Shown piece by piece: positions 1-6,698 of a stretch of 9,624 bases of DNA. The position numbers were made by a program, and so were the translations under genes. The notes beneath the pieces are model-generated. The model was not told the origin of the DNA, made no database searches, and saw nothing but the letters and a program-made list of their open reading frames with translations. Location: assembly GCA_018700655.1 (NCBI GenBank), contig JABIUG010000412.1, forward strand, positions 1 to 9,624, given 5' to 3'. Within the stretch, counting starts at the first letter, position 1. Each line of letters begins with the position of its first letter. The DNA is from Rhodospirillaceae bacterium (GTDB lineage Bacteria; Pseudomonadota; Alphaproteobacteria; SP197).

Positions 1-356
1 CTGGCGCCGCAGCGCAGGTCGAGTATGTGGGCGCGGTTGATGAGCGAGGGCACCAGAAGAACCGGCCTGCCGCCGCCGCCATAGTCCAGCAGGCGCGATG
101 AACCATCATGCCAGAGGACGGCTACTTCCGAATCCGGGCGTTGATAGGGATGGTCGCGATAGGCGCGGATGCCGGTTACGAACCGGGAGAGGCGCTCGGT
201 CGCTTCATTGGCGACAGCGCGGGCGAGATCCTCAGCGTCTGCCGCCGCGATCGCGGTCTGGATCCGGTCCGCGCTTTCGCGGCCCTTTGGGCTGCGGCTT
301 TCGTTCCAGGCGATCAAGCCGCTCCTCGCAGGCCCCAAGGCGGCGAGCGAACTCAT
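1..356 (-). CDS. PHA-synthase-like alpha/beta hydrolase, N-terminal part (runs off left edge; start uncertain)
   Basis: The reverse strand is open from an ATG at 356 to the window edge, giving 118 codons of an incomplete protein. The convincing part begins near the helix AEDLARAVANEATERLSRF and continues through GIRAYRDHPYQRP, the strand LWHDGSSRLLDYG and the block PVLLVPSLINRAHILDL. The last block matches the pattern that opens the alpha/beta-hydrolase fold in PhaC-type poly(3-hydroxyalkanoate) synthases and related short hydrolases. The nucleophile and the rest of the catalytic triad would lie beyond the window. Such enzymes polymerise hydroxyacyl-CoA on storage granules, and the divergent phaR next door supports a PHA role. 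The start is doubtful: no Shine-Dalgarno precedes the ATG at 356, and the first 20 or so residues look like out-of-frame text. The first 123 bp overlap the frame-A ORF at 232-567, so the true N-terminus may be that ORF joined by a frameshift. A plain esterase-like hydrolase cannot be excluded. Confidence 0.72.
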   Translation of the reverse strand, partial: MSSLAALGPARSGLIAWNESRSPKGRESADRIQTAIAAADAEDLARAVANEATERLSRFVTGIRAYRDHPYQRPDSEVAVLWHDGSSRLLDYGGGGRPVLLVPSLINRAHILDLRCGA

Positions 357-567
357 CAAGACGCTGGCCGAAGTCGCCAGATGCAGCGGCAGCGGGCGTG
401 GCCCCATCCGTGGTGCTGTCGTCACCTTGTGCTCCCGTTGGCATGGCGGCAAGCCAGGACTGCGCCCAGCGCGCCAGCGCCGGATCGGACGCCTGCTGGG
501 TCAGGTGCTCCTGCCACAGGTCGACGAAATCCTTGGCGAGTTTCGAGAGATCGTCCTGGTCGGTCAT
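232..567 (-). CDS. Small coiled-coil, basic-tailed protein, or the frameshifted N-terminus of the adjacent PHA-synthase-like gene
   Basis: This is a 111-residue frame starting MTDQDDLSKL at 567. Residues 7-42 form an amphipathic, Trp-rich segment (FVDLWQEHLTQQ, RWAQSWLAAM). A Gly/Ala/Thr-rich linker follows at 43-65, then a heptad-patterned helix at about 66-88 (RLDEFARRLGACEERLDRLE), and then a Lys/Arg/Pro/Asp-rich tail up to a TGA at 232-234. A Trp/Leu amphipathic N-terminus, linker and coiled coil are typical of PHA-granule proteins and of the non-catalytic N-terminal regions of synthases. It overlaps the hydrolase frame by 125 bp. Moving from this frame to the hydrolase frame means skipping one base. 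The basic tail could be a genuine granule- or DNA-binding end, or an artefact of reading past a frameshift. I do not recognise it as a named family. Its first 88 residues look genuinely coding. Confidence 0.6.
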   Translation of the reverse strand: MTDQDDLSKLAKDFVDLWQEHLTQQASDPALARWAQSWLAAMPTGAQGDDSTTDGATPAAAASGDFGQRLDEFARRLGACEERLDRLERKPQPKGPRKRGPDPDRDRGGRR

Positions 568-645
568 GGTGATGAGTTTAGCGCCTAGAGGGATGGTGTG
601 GCACTTGGAATTATCAGCGAGACTCACAAGGGTGGACGATCTCTT

Positions 646-703
646 TTTCTTTGTTCCCTCAAGCGTGCGGAGCACGCGTCCGGTGACTGAGGGGACAAAG
701 AAA
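646..703. repeat. Large near-perfect palindrome with nested hairpin in the divergent promoter region
   Basis: The left arm 646-661 (TTTCTTTGTTCCCTCA) pairs with the right arm 688-703 (TGAGGGGACAAAGAAA) over 16 bp with only one G-T wobble. A second perfect hairpin sits inside the loop: GCGTGC at 663-668 and GCACGC at 672-677 around GGA. Both strands run out of the stem through an A-rich 3' side, so there is no U-tract and it is a poor terminator in either direction. It lies between two divergent start codons, where a terminator would not be expected. It could be a REP- or MITE-like intergenic repeat, a cruciform-forming regulatory site, or an mRNA leader structure. Copy number elsewhere in the genome cannot be judged from this window. 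Confidence 0.75.
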
Positions 704-710
704 TACCGCG

Positions 711-737
711 CTGCAACAAAGTCTGTTCGCAATGCAG
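711..737. promoter_or_regulatory. Candidate PhaR operator (CTGC...GCAG)
   Basis: CTGCAACAAA at 711-720 and the GCAG ending at 737 form an imperfect inverted repeat with TGC-containing half-sites. PhaR proteins of alphaproteobacteria are known to bind TGC-rich DNA and to repress their own gene. The position, 47 to 73 bp upstream of the proposed phaR start and beside a candidate -10, fits autorepression. The spacing between half-sites is longer than in published PhaR sites as I remember them, so this is an inference from position and motif only. Confidence 0.35.
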
Positions 738-752
738 CATAAGCGTCATAAT
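724..752 (+). promoter_or_regulatory. Candidate phaR promoter
   Basis: CATAAT at 747-752 matches five of six bases of a sigma-70 -10 box. At 17-bp spacing, the -35 position (724-729, TGTTCG) is a poor match. Transcription would begin near 759, which favours the phaR start at 784 over the upstream in-frame ATG at 751. The -35 region overlaps the CTGC...GCAG element, so a bound repressor would block polymerase. Weak evidence overall. Confidence 0.25.
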
Positions 753-783
753 GAGCCGCAGGACACATGCGGGTGAGCCCACT

Positions 784-1431
784 ATGGCACGCAAGAACAA
801 TCAGAAGGATGGCGATACCGTCGTCATCAAGAAATACGCCAATCGCCGTCTCTACAATACGGCGACCAGCAGCTATGTGACGCTCGATCACCTCGCCCAG
901 ATGGTGAAGGACGGGGTCGAGTTCGTCGTGTTCGACGCAAAGTCGGGCGATGACATCACGCGTTCCGTGCTGACCCAGATCATTGTCGAGGAAGAGGCCA
1001 AGGGCGCCAATCTATTGCCGATCAGCTTCCTGCGTCAGCTCATCGGCTTTTATGGCGACAGCCTGCAGACCTTCGTGCCGCGTTATCTCGAAATGAGCAT
1101 GGAGAACCTGGCGACCAACCAGGAGAAGGTGCGCGACATGATGTCGCAATCCTTTGGCCAGATGTTTCCGTTCTCCAACCCCGAGGCGGGTGGCGCGGTC
1201 GAGGATATGGTCAAGAACAACATGGTGATGTTCCAGCGTGCCATGGAGATGTTTTATCCCGGTGGCGGTGTCGCACCCGATGGCACGAGCACCGGCTCGG
1301 GTAACGGTAATGGCGCAGACCATCCCGAAGCGTCCGCCGGGGCCGGGGGTAATCGCAACGACCTCGATACCCTCAAGGATCAGATCGACAGCCTGCAGAA
1401 GCAGCTGAACGACATCGCCAGGCGGGGCTGA
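784..1431 (+). CDS. phaR: Polyhydroxyalkanoate synthesis repressor PhaR
   Basis: This 215-residue protein is the PHA-responsive repressor that binds DNA upstream of phasin and PHA genes and lets go when it binds nascent polymer. Residues 13-75 carry the N-terminal PHB/PHA-accumulation DNA-binding domain, with the signature VVIKKYANRRLYNTATSSYV and then DITRSVLTQIIVEEE. Residues 77-120 (ISFLRQLIGFYGDSLQTFVP onward) match the following PHB-accumulation region. Residues 120-158 are Met/Phe-rich, which suits contact with a hydrophobic granule. A Gly/Asn/Ser linker (159-190) and a C-terminal coiled coil (LDTLKDQIDSLQKQLND) follow. An in-frame ATG at 751 would add 11 residues. I prefer 784 because family members start just before the KYANRRLY block, although neither start has a strong Shine-Dalgarno. 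It is divergent from the PHA-synthase-like gene, a common alphaproteobacterial arrangement, and probably autoregulates through the intergenic region. Confidence 0.95.
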   Translation: MARKNNQKDGDTVVIKKYANRRLYNTATSSYVTLDHLAQMVKDGVEFVVFDAKSGDDITRSVLTQIIVEEEAKGANLLPISFLRQLIGFYGDSLQTFVPRYLEMSMENLATNQEKVRDMMSQSFGQMFPFSNPEAGGAVEDMVKNNMVMFQRAMEMFYPGGGVAPDGTSTGSGNGNGADHPEASAGAGGNRNDLDTLKDQIDSLQKQLNDIARRG

Positions 1432-1446
1432 GTTTCTCCTTTGGTG

Positions 1447-1469
1447 AGCCCGGCCCGATGCCGGGCTTT
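1447..1469 (+). terminator. Probable rho-independent terminator of phaR
   Basis: AGCCCGGC at 1447-1454 pairs perfectly with GCCGGGCT at 1460-1467 around a 5-base loop, and TT follows. The hairpin begins 16 bases after the phaR stop. The T-tract is short, so termination may be partial and allow read-through into the membrane-protein gene starting at 1491. Confidence 0.6.
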
Positions 1470-1490
1470 GCCGCGACCTGAGCAAACGCC

Positions 1491-2276
1491 ATGACGCTTT
1501 TCCTGATCAAGCTGATCGCGACGCCGTTGATTGTTGCCGCCGCCGGCTGGGCCTCGCGGCGTTGGGGTGCCGCGGCAGGCGGCTGGATGGCTGGCATGCC
1601 CGTCACCTCGGGCCCGATCTCGGGCTTCCTGGCTTATGAATATGGTCCGCAGTTTGCTGCGCAGGCAGCACTGGGAACGCTCTATGCCATGCCCGCAATC
1701 GCGGCCTGTGCCGTGGGTTATGTCTGGGCCGCACGGCGCGGTCATGGCTGGGTCATCAGCATGATTGCCTGCCAGGGGAGTTATCTCGCCATGATCGCGT
1801 TGCTGCTCCCGCTGGGGGCGTCAACCGTTGTGGTGTTTGTGCTGTCACTCGTCGCCCTGGTCTGTGGCATCGCTACGGTCGGCCTGCGCGAGCGCCCCAT
1901 GCTGCCCAGCATGTCGAGCCGGTCGGTGTTGTTGTTGCGTATCATGGTTGCCACCGGCTTGGTGCTGATCGTCACGTTGATCGCACCACTGCTGGGTCCG
2001 ACCCTTTCAGGGCTGGCCGGAACCATCATGATCATCGCCGCCGTGCTCGCCGCCGCCAGCCATATCGAACATGGCCCGAAAGGCGGGATAGCGGTGATCC
2101 GCGGCATGATCCTGGGTCAGGTGGCGTTCCTGGCGTTTTACACCGTTGTATGGGCCCTGCTGCCGTCGCTGGAAATGCTGACGTACCTGCCGGCACTGAT
2201 TGCCGCGGGTGTGACCGGGTTTGTGGTCTCGCGCGCAACTTCGCGCCTGTCTCTGTCGGCACAACGATCAGGCTGA
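1491..2276 (+). CDS. Multi-spanning inner-membrane protein with internal duplication, unknown function
   Basis: This 261-residue, strongly hydrophobic protein has about eight or nine membrane segments, roughly at residues 3-20, 30-48, 57-80, 88-108, 110-131, 145-169, 172-190, 203-224 and 229-247. I do not recognise a named family and assign no substrate. The two halves align without gaps at an offset of 143 residues: K7/R150, G26/G169, G31/G174, E50/E193, G52/G195, P53/P196 and G62/G205. In both halves an E-x-G-P motif ends the second helix of the unit. Duplicated five-helix-type units are common in small-molecule transporters and exporters, so a transport role is plausible but is inference. 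The start ATG at 1491 opens directly into the first helix. The gene follows phaR by 59 bp, with a weak terminator between them. Its stop lies inside the 3' end of the convergent efflux permease, a 9-bp overlap. Confidence 0.85.
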   Translation: MTLFLIKLIATPLIVAAAGWASRRWGAAAGGWMAGMPVTSGPISGFLAYEYGPQFAAQAALGTLYAMPAIAACAVGYVWAARRGHGWVISMIACQGSYLAMIALLLPLGASTVVVFVLSLVALVCGIATVGLRERPMLPSMSSRSVLLLRIMVATGLVLIVTLIAPLLGPTLSGLAGTIMIIAAVLAAASHIEHGPKGGIAVIRGMILGQVAFLAFYTVVWALLPSLEMLTYLPALIAAGVTGFVVSRATSRLSLSAQRSG

Positions 2277-5200
2277 AGGAGCTTCCGGTTCCGGGCCTTC
2301 TGTGTCGATTTCGACAGGCTCCGTGTCGTCGTTATCTTTCCTGCGCATGGCTCGTTCCACCAGGCCCTGGATCAGGACGTAGAGGACCGGGACGAGAAAG
2401 ATGCCGAAGATGACAGCACTGGACATGCCACCCAACACCACATTACCGACCGCACGGCGGCTGCCCGAGCCTGCGCCGGTGGCAATGACCAGAGGAAAGA
2501 CTCCAAGAATAAAGGAGAAGGACGTCATCAGAATGGCGCGGAAACGAAGGCGTGATGCACTGATTGCAGCCTCCATGACGGAATGGCCCTGGGAGCGCAG
2601 GTCGCGTGCAAATTCGGCAATGAGAATAGCGTTCTTTGAAGCCAGTCCGATCAGCAGGACCAGCCCGATCTGGGTGTAGAGATTGACCTCGGCAGGGGCA
2701 CCCAACAATGATGTCAGGAACAGCGCTCCCAGAGCCGCTGAGGGCACCGAAAGGATCACGACCAGCGGCAGGGTCCAGCTTTCATACTGGGCGACCAGGA
2801 AGAGGTAAACAAACAGAATGCCGAGCGCGAAGATGATGGTCGTAGTGCCAGCCGACTCGATTTCTTCGAGCGTTTGACCTGACCATTCATAGGCGAATCC
2901 TTCCGGCAGTTCCGCTGCGGTGATCTCTTCCATCGCGGCGATGGCTTCACCCGTTGTCTTGCCCGGCGCCGGGCTGCCGTTGATTGTAACCGTGCGGAAC
3001 GTGTTGTAGCGCGAGAGCGACTCCGGCCCCAGGATCGTCTCGACCGTAAGCAACGCCCCCAGTGGCACCATGTCGCCCTCGAGGGAGCGGACATAGAGGC
3101 GTTTGATGTCGTCAGGCGCGGAGCGGAACTCGCTTTCGGCCTGGATCGTTACCCGGAAGATGCGGCCCAGATAGTTGAAGTCGTTGACGTAATAGGCACC
3201 GAGATACGCCTGCAGAACCGTAAAGATATCAGCCAGCGGGACAGCGAGGGCCTCGGCCTTGTCGCGGTCGATGTCCAGGAAGAGTTGCGGCACGTCGGCA
3301 CGATAGGTGCCGAACACGTTCTGCAGATCGGGATCCTGATTGGCGCTGTAAACCAAAGCGCCCATAGCCTGTGCGAGATCCTGCGGTGACTGTCCGGTAA
3401 CGTCCTGAAGCCGGAAATCGAAGCCGCCGGTCAGGCCAAGGCCCGGAATGGGCGGCGGTGCGAAACCGAAGATGTTGGCTTCGCTGATCGCCGAGAGCTG
3501 GCCCTGTACCTTCCGGAGAATGGCATTGATCGAAAGCGAGGGATCGGTGCGATCGTCCCAGGGCTCAAGCGCAACAACCGCCATGCCGACATTGGGTTGG
3601 CCGGAACTGCCAAGCAGACTGAAGCCGGGGATCGAAATGACGTCGGCGACACCCGGTGTGTTGACCAGGATCTCTTCGACGTGGCCAATCACTTCTTCCG
3701 TGCGCGGGAAAGCGGCCGCATCGGGAAGTTGAATGTCGACAAAGAACGCCCCTCTGTCCTCGTTGGGCATGAACCCCGAAGGCAGCTGTGTGAACAGACC
3801 AAAAGAAACGGCATAGATCCCGGCCAGAATCGCCAGACCGATGATTGCGCGGCGTGCGATTACGCCGACCAGGCCAACATAGCCGGTGCGGATACTGTTG
3901 AAGCCTCGGTTGAAAAGTCCAAGTGGACCGCGTGTGCGAAGACGTTCCGGGCGCATCAGCATGGCGCACAAGGCCGGACTGAGCGTCAGGGCGTTGAAAG
4001 AGGAAATGACCACGGCAACCGAGATGGTGACGGCGAACTGCTGGTAGATGCGTCCCGTCAGCCCGGGCAGGAAGGCGACCGGCACGAACACTGCGAGCAG
4101 CACCAGGGTCGTGGCGATCACCGCACCTGATATCTGCTGCATCGCCTTGCGTGTGGCCTCGCGTGCCTTGAGACCTTCCTCGGCCATAATGCGCTGGACG
4201 TTTTCGACGACAACAATGGCATCATCGACCACAACGCCAATCGCCAGAAACATGGCAAAGAGCGATATCGTGTTGGCCGAATACCCCATCATCAGCATCA
4301 CCATGAAGGTGCCGATGAGGGAAACGGGGATGGCCAGGGTCGGAACCAGCGTGGCACGCCAGTCCTGCATGAACACATAGGTGACTGCGACAACCAGCAG
4401 GAAGGCAACGAGCAGCGTGATCACGACCTCGTCGATCGTCGTCTGGACATAACGGGTCGTGTCGTAGATGACCTTGTATTCGACGTCGCCGGGGAAACGT
4501 TGGGCGAGGCGGTCGAGTTCGGCTTGCACTGCTTCGGCTACATTCAACGCATTGGCGCCGGGCAACTGGTAGATCGCGAGAGCGGCAGCAGGCAAGCCGT
4601 TGAGCTGGCTGTAGGAATTGTAAGTCGCAGCGCCAAGTTCGATTCTGGCAATATCCTTAAGCTGAAGATCGCGCGCCCCGGCGTCGCTGACAATGATGAT
4701 CTCGCCGAAATCCTCGGGAGTCGCCAGTCGGCCCTCGGCGATAATGGAGTACTGGAACTGCTGGTCGTCGGCGATGGGCGGGGCACCGATCTGACCGGCG
4801 GTGGCCTGGATGTTCTGCGCCGTAATCGCACTCACCACGTCAGCCGGCGTCAGTGACAGCGCGGACATCCGGTTGGGATCAAGCCAGATGCGCATGCCGT
4901 AATCCTGGCCGCCCAGAATGCCAGCATCGCCGACGCCGGGCACGCGGACCAATGCGTCACGAATGTTGATGTTTGTGTAATTGCTCAGAAAGAGGCTGTC
5001 ATACTTGTTACCGGGCGAATAGATCGAGATCACCATCAGCATGCTTGTCGATGCCTTGGTCACCGTAACGCCGCCACGGCGGACTTCCTCTGGCAGGGCA
5101 CTCTCCGCAGTCGCGACCCGATTCTGGACATTGACCGCCGCGATGTCGGGGTCGGTTTCAAGATCAAACGATATGGAAAGGCTGTAGGTGCCCGAGCCGG

Positions 5201-5450
5201 AACTGCTCGAGCTCATGTAGGTCATGCCCTCGACACCGTTGACCTGCGCTTCGATCGGCTCAGCAACCGTTGCTTCGACGACCTCGACACTGGCGCCAGG
5301 ATAGGAAGCACTGACGGAAATCTGCGGTGGAGAGATTTCAGGGAACTCGGCGACCGGAATAACACTGAGCGAAATCAGCCCGCCGATCGTGATCAGGATC
5401 GAGATGACAAAAGCGAACTTCGGCCGATCGATGAAGAAAAGAGAGAACAC
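2268..5450 (-). CDS. RND (HAE1-type) multidrug efflux permease, AcrB/MexB-like
   Basis: This 1060-residue inner-membrane pump subunit uses proton influx to drive drug or metabolite export through a tripartite complex. The N-terminus (MFSLFFIDRPKFAFVI) aligns with the AcrB start, which supports the GTG start at 5450; no in-frame start lies between it and the upstream TAG. The first periplasmic loop carries PVAEFPEISPPQISVSASYPG. TM4 has the proton-relay pair D409-D410 in AIGVVVDDAIVVVENV. TM10 has K939 in GLASKNAILIAEF, and R971 and T976 follow in RAILMTSFSFILGVFPL. These match AcrB D407/D408, K940, R971 and T978. GFMPNEDRGAFF at 559-570 is the conserved start of the second periplasmic half. 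The SLLGSSGQPN segment (611-620) corresponds to the switch loop. The length is normal for the family. The last 25 residues form an acidic Pro/Glu tail. The gene lies 5 bp after the adaptor gene and is surely translated from the same mRNA. The exact substrate cannot be read from sequence. Confidence 0.95.
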   Translation of the reverse strand: MFSLFFIDRPKFAFVISILITIGGLISLSVIPVAEFPEISPPQISVSASYPGASVEVVEATVAEPIEAQVNGVEGMTYMSSSSSGSGTYSLSISFDLETDPDIAAVNVQNRVATAESALPEEVRRGGVTVTKASTSMLMVISIYSPGNKYDSLFLSNYTNINIRDALVRVPGVGDAGILGGQDYGMRIWLDPNRMSALSLTPADVVSAITAQNIQATAGQIGAPPIADDQQFQYSIIAEGRLATPEDFGEIIIVSDAGARDLQLKDIARIELGAATYNSYSQLNGLPAAALAIYQLPGANALNVAEAVQAELDRLAQRFPGDVEYKVIYDTTRYVQTTIDEVVITLLVAFLLVVAVTYVFMQDWRATLVPTLAIPVSLIGTFMVMLMMGYSANTISLFAMFLAIGVVVDDAIVVVENVQRIMAEEGLKAREATRKAMQQISGAVIATTLVLLAVFVPVAFLPGLTGRIYQQFAVTISVAVVISSFNALTLSPALCAMLMRPERLRTRGPLGLFNRGFNSIRTGYVGLVGVIARRAIIGLAILAGIYAVSFGLFTQLPSGFMPNEDRGAFFVDIQLPDAAAFPRTEEVIGHVEEILVNTPGVADVISIPGFSLLGSSGQPNVGMAVVALEPWDDRTDPSLSINAILRKVQGQLSAISEANIFGFAPPPIPGLGLTGGFDFRLQDVTGQSPQDLAQAMGALVYSANQDPDLQNVFGTYRADVPQLFLDIDRDKAEALAVPLADIFTVLQAYLGAYYVNDFNYLGRIFRVTIQAESEFRSAPDDIKRLYVRSLEGDMVPLGALLTVETILGPESLSRYNTFRTVTINGSPAPGKTTGEAIAAMEEITAAELPEGFAYEWSGQTLEEIESAGTTTIIFALGILFVYLFLVAQYESWTLPLVVILSVPSAALGALFLTSLLGAPAEVNLYTQIGLVLLIGLASKNAILIAEFARDLRSQGHSVMEAAISASRLRFRAILMTSFSFILGVFPLVIATGAGSGSRRAVGNVVLGGMSSAVIFGIFLVPVLYVLIQGLVERAMRRKDNDDTEPVEIDTEGPEPEAPSA

Positions 5451-5455
5451 GTGGT

Positions 5456-6631
5456 CTAGCCGCCGCCGTTGCTGTCAGCCAGAACCGGATTGACCGGAGT
5501 GCCGGGCCGGACTTTGAGAATGCCCTGGATTATCACCACATCTCCGGAGGCCAGCCCGGAATCAACGACGAACTCCGTGCCGTCTTCGTCGCCGAGCTCA
5601 ATGCGGCGTTCGCTGACCATGTTCTCTTCATCGACGACCAGGACAAACGCACCGTCCTTGTCCTTCTGCACGGCCGATTGCGAAACGGTGATACCGCGGG
5701 TTGGTGCGTCGTCGGCGAGAATCACCGTTACAAACTGGCCGGGCGACAGGAGCTCTTCGGTGTTGGGAAACACTGCGCGGATACCGATGGTGCCCGTGCG
5801 CACATCGACATTGCTTTCGACGTAATCGACCTCGCCTGGAAACTCGTACTGGGTTCCATCCGGCAGGAGAAGCATCGGGATGACGCGTGAGCCGGGCCCG
5901 GCATCTTCATCAAACGCCGCATCCAAGCCTGCTTCCAGTCTTTCACGCTTGACCGTGAGCATGGCTGTTTCGTTGGCAGCGAACGTTACATAGATCGGGT
6001 CGAGGGCCGTGACGTTGGCGAGTGCTTCACTGCTTGAGTTGATCAGGGAGCCGACACTGTAGGTCGATGCGCTGACCCGGCCGGCGATTGGCGCCAGGAT
6101 CGAGGTGTAACCAAGCTCAATCTCGGCCTGAAGCAACTGCGCCTTTGTGGCGGCAAGCTCGGCAACGGCCTGTTGATAGGCAGCACGGTCTGTTTCCAGC
6201 TTGGTTGTTGTGACATCGCCTTGTCCGAACAGGATCTCGGTCCTCTCGGACTGTCCGCGAGTCTGGTCGACCACCGCCTGTGCCTTGGCGACATTGGCCT
6301 TGGCCAGCGCGACATCAGCCTGAAAAGGCGCGGCATCGATCTGGAAGAGCAGGTCGCCGACTTCGACCCTCTGGCCGTCAATGAACCGATCTTCCAACAG
6401 GAACCCTGTAATCCTAGCGTGCAGGTCGACAGTGTCATAGGCCTCAAGCCGCCCGACAAATAGCCGTTCGGTAAGGATGTCGCGTTCTGCCACCGTCACG
6501 ACCGTCACAGTCGGGGGCGGAGGTGCGTTCTGACCCTGTGGTGCAGTGCCATCATCGCAAGATGCAAGAACGAAGAGGCCAGCGACCAGTGAGCATCGTG
6601 CGATCCGGCTAATCTGGCGCGAACCGATCAT
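5456..6631 (-). CDS. RND efflux periplasmic adaptor (membrane fusion protein), lipoprotein, AcrA/MexA-like
   Basis: This 391-residue adaptor bridges the RND permease and an outer-membrane channel. The chosen start at 6631 has a GGAG 8 bases upstream and opens directly into a lipoprotein signal: SLVAGLFVLASC, with Cys25 as the lipidated residue and Asp at +2, which in enterics retains lipoproteins in the inner membrane. A longer reading from 6766 only adds a tail without a signal and is rejected. The domains are: first beta-barrel and lipoyl half at about 41-100 (LHARITGFLLEDRFIDGQRV and DLLFQIDAAPFQAD), an alpha-hairpin at 104-172, the second lipoyl half at 175-197 (YTSILAPIAGRVSASTYSVG), a beta-barrel at about 205-310, and a membrane-proximal domain ending near 380. 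The length is typical. It is followed 5 bp later by the permease gene, so the pump subunits are co-expressed. No outer-membrane channel or TetR/LysR regulator gene lies next to it within this window. Confidence 0.94.
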   Translation of the reverse strand: MIGSRQISRIARCSLVAGLFVLASCDDGTAPQGQNAPPPPTVTVVTVAERDILTERLFVGRLEAYDTVDLHARITGFLLEDRFIDGQRVEVGDLLFQIDAAPFQADVALAKANVAKAQAVVDQTRGQSERTEILFGQGDVTTTKLETDRAAYQQAVAELAATKAQLLQAEIELGYTSILAPIAGRVSASTYSVGSLINSSSEALANVTALDPIYVTFAANETAMLTVKRERLEAGLDAAFDEDAGPGSRVIPMLLLPDGTQYEFPGEVDYVESNVDVRTGTIGIRAVFPNTEELLSPGQFVTVILADDAPTRGITVSQSAVQKDKDGAFVLVVDEENMVSERRIELGDEDGTEFVVDSGLASGDVVIIQGILKVRPGTPVNPVLADSNGGG

Positions 6632-6660
6632 GGCTTGCTCCAACAACTGTGAAAGAACTG

Positions 6661-6690
6661 GCGGCAGGTCTCTTTCGGGAAACCTGCCGC
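6661..6690. terminator. Hairpin between the aminotransferase and efflux genes
   Basis: GCGGCAGGT at 6661-6669 and ACCTGCCGC at 6682-6690 form a perfect 9-bp stem around a 12-base loop. It begins 8 bases beyond the aminotransferase stop on the minus strand and ends about 30 bases before the adaptor start. The T-rich stretch after it on the minus strand (CAGTTCTTTC) is weak, so it may attenuate read-through into the efflux operon, or protect mRNA ends, rather than terminate fully. Confidence 0.5.
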
Positions 6691-6698
6691 TTGAATGG

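Noticed and set aside
98..742. Long plus-strand open frames opposite the PHA-synthase-like gene
   Set aside because: They are Arg/Ser/Pro-rich antisense shadows of the minus-strand coding region with no domain and no ribosome site.
568..891. Upstream extension of the minus-strand frame to 891
   Set aside because: The extension crosses the intergenic palindrome and runs antisense to the start of phaR; the ATG at 567 opens into sensible amphipathic protein sequence.
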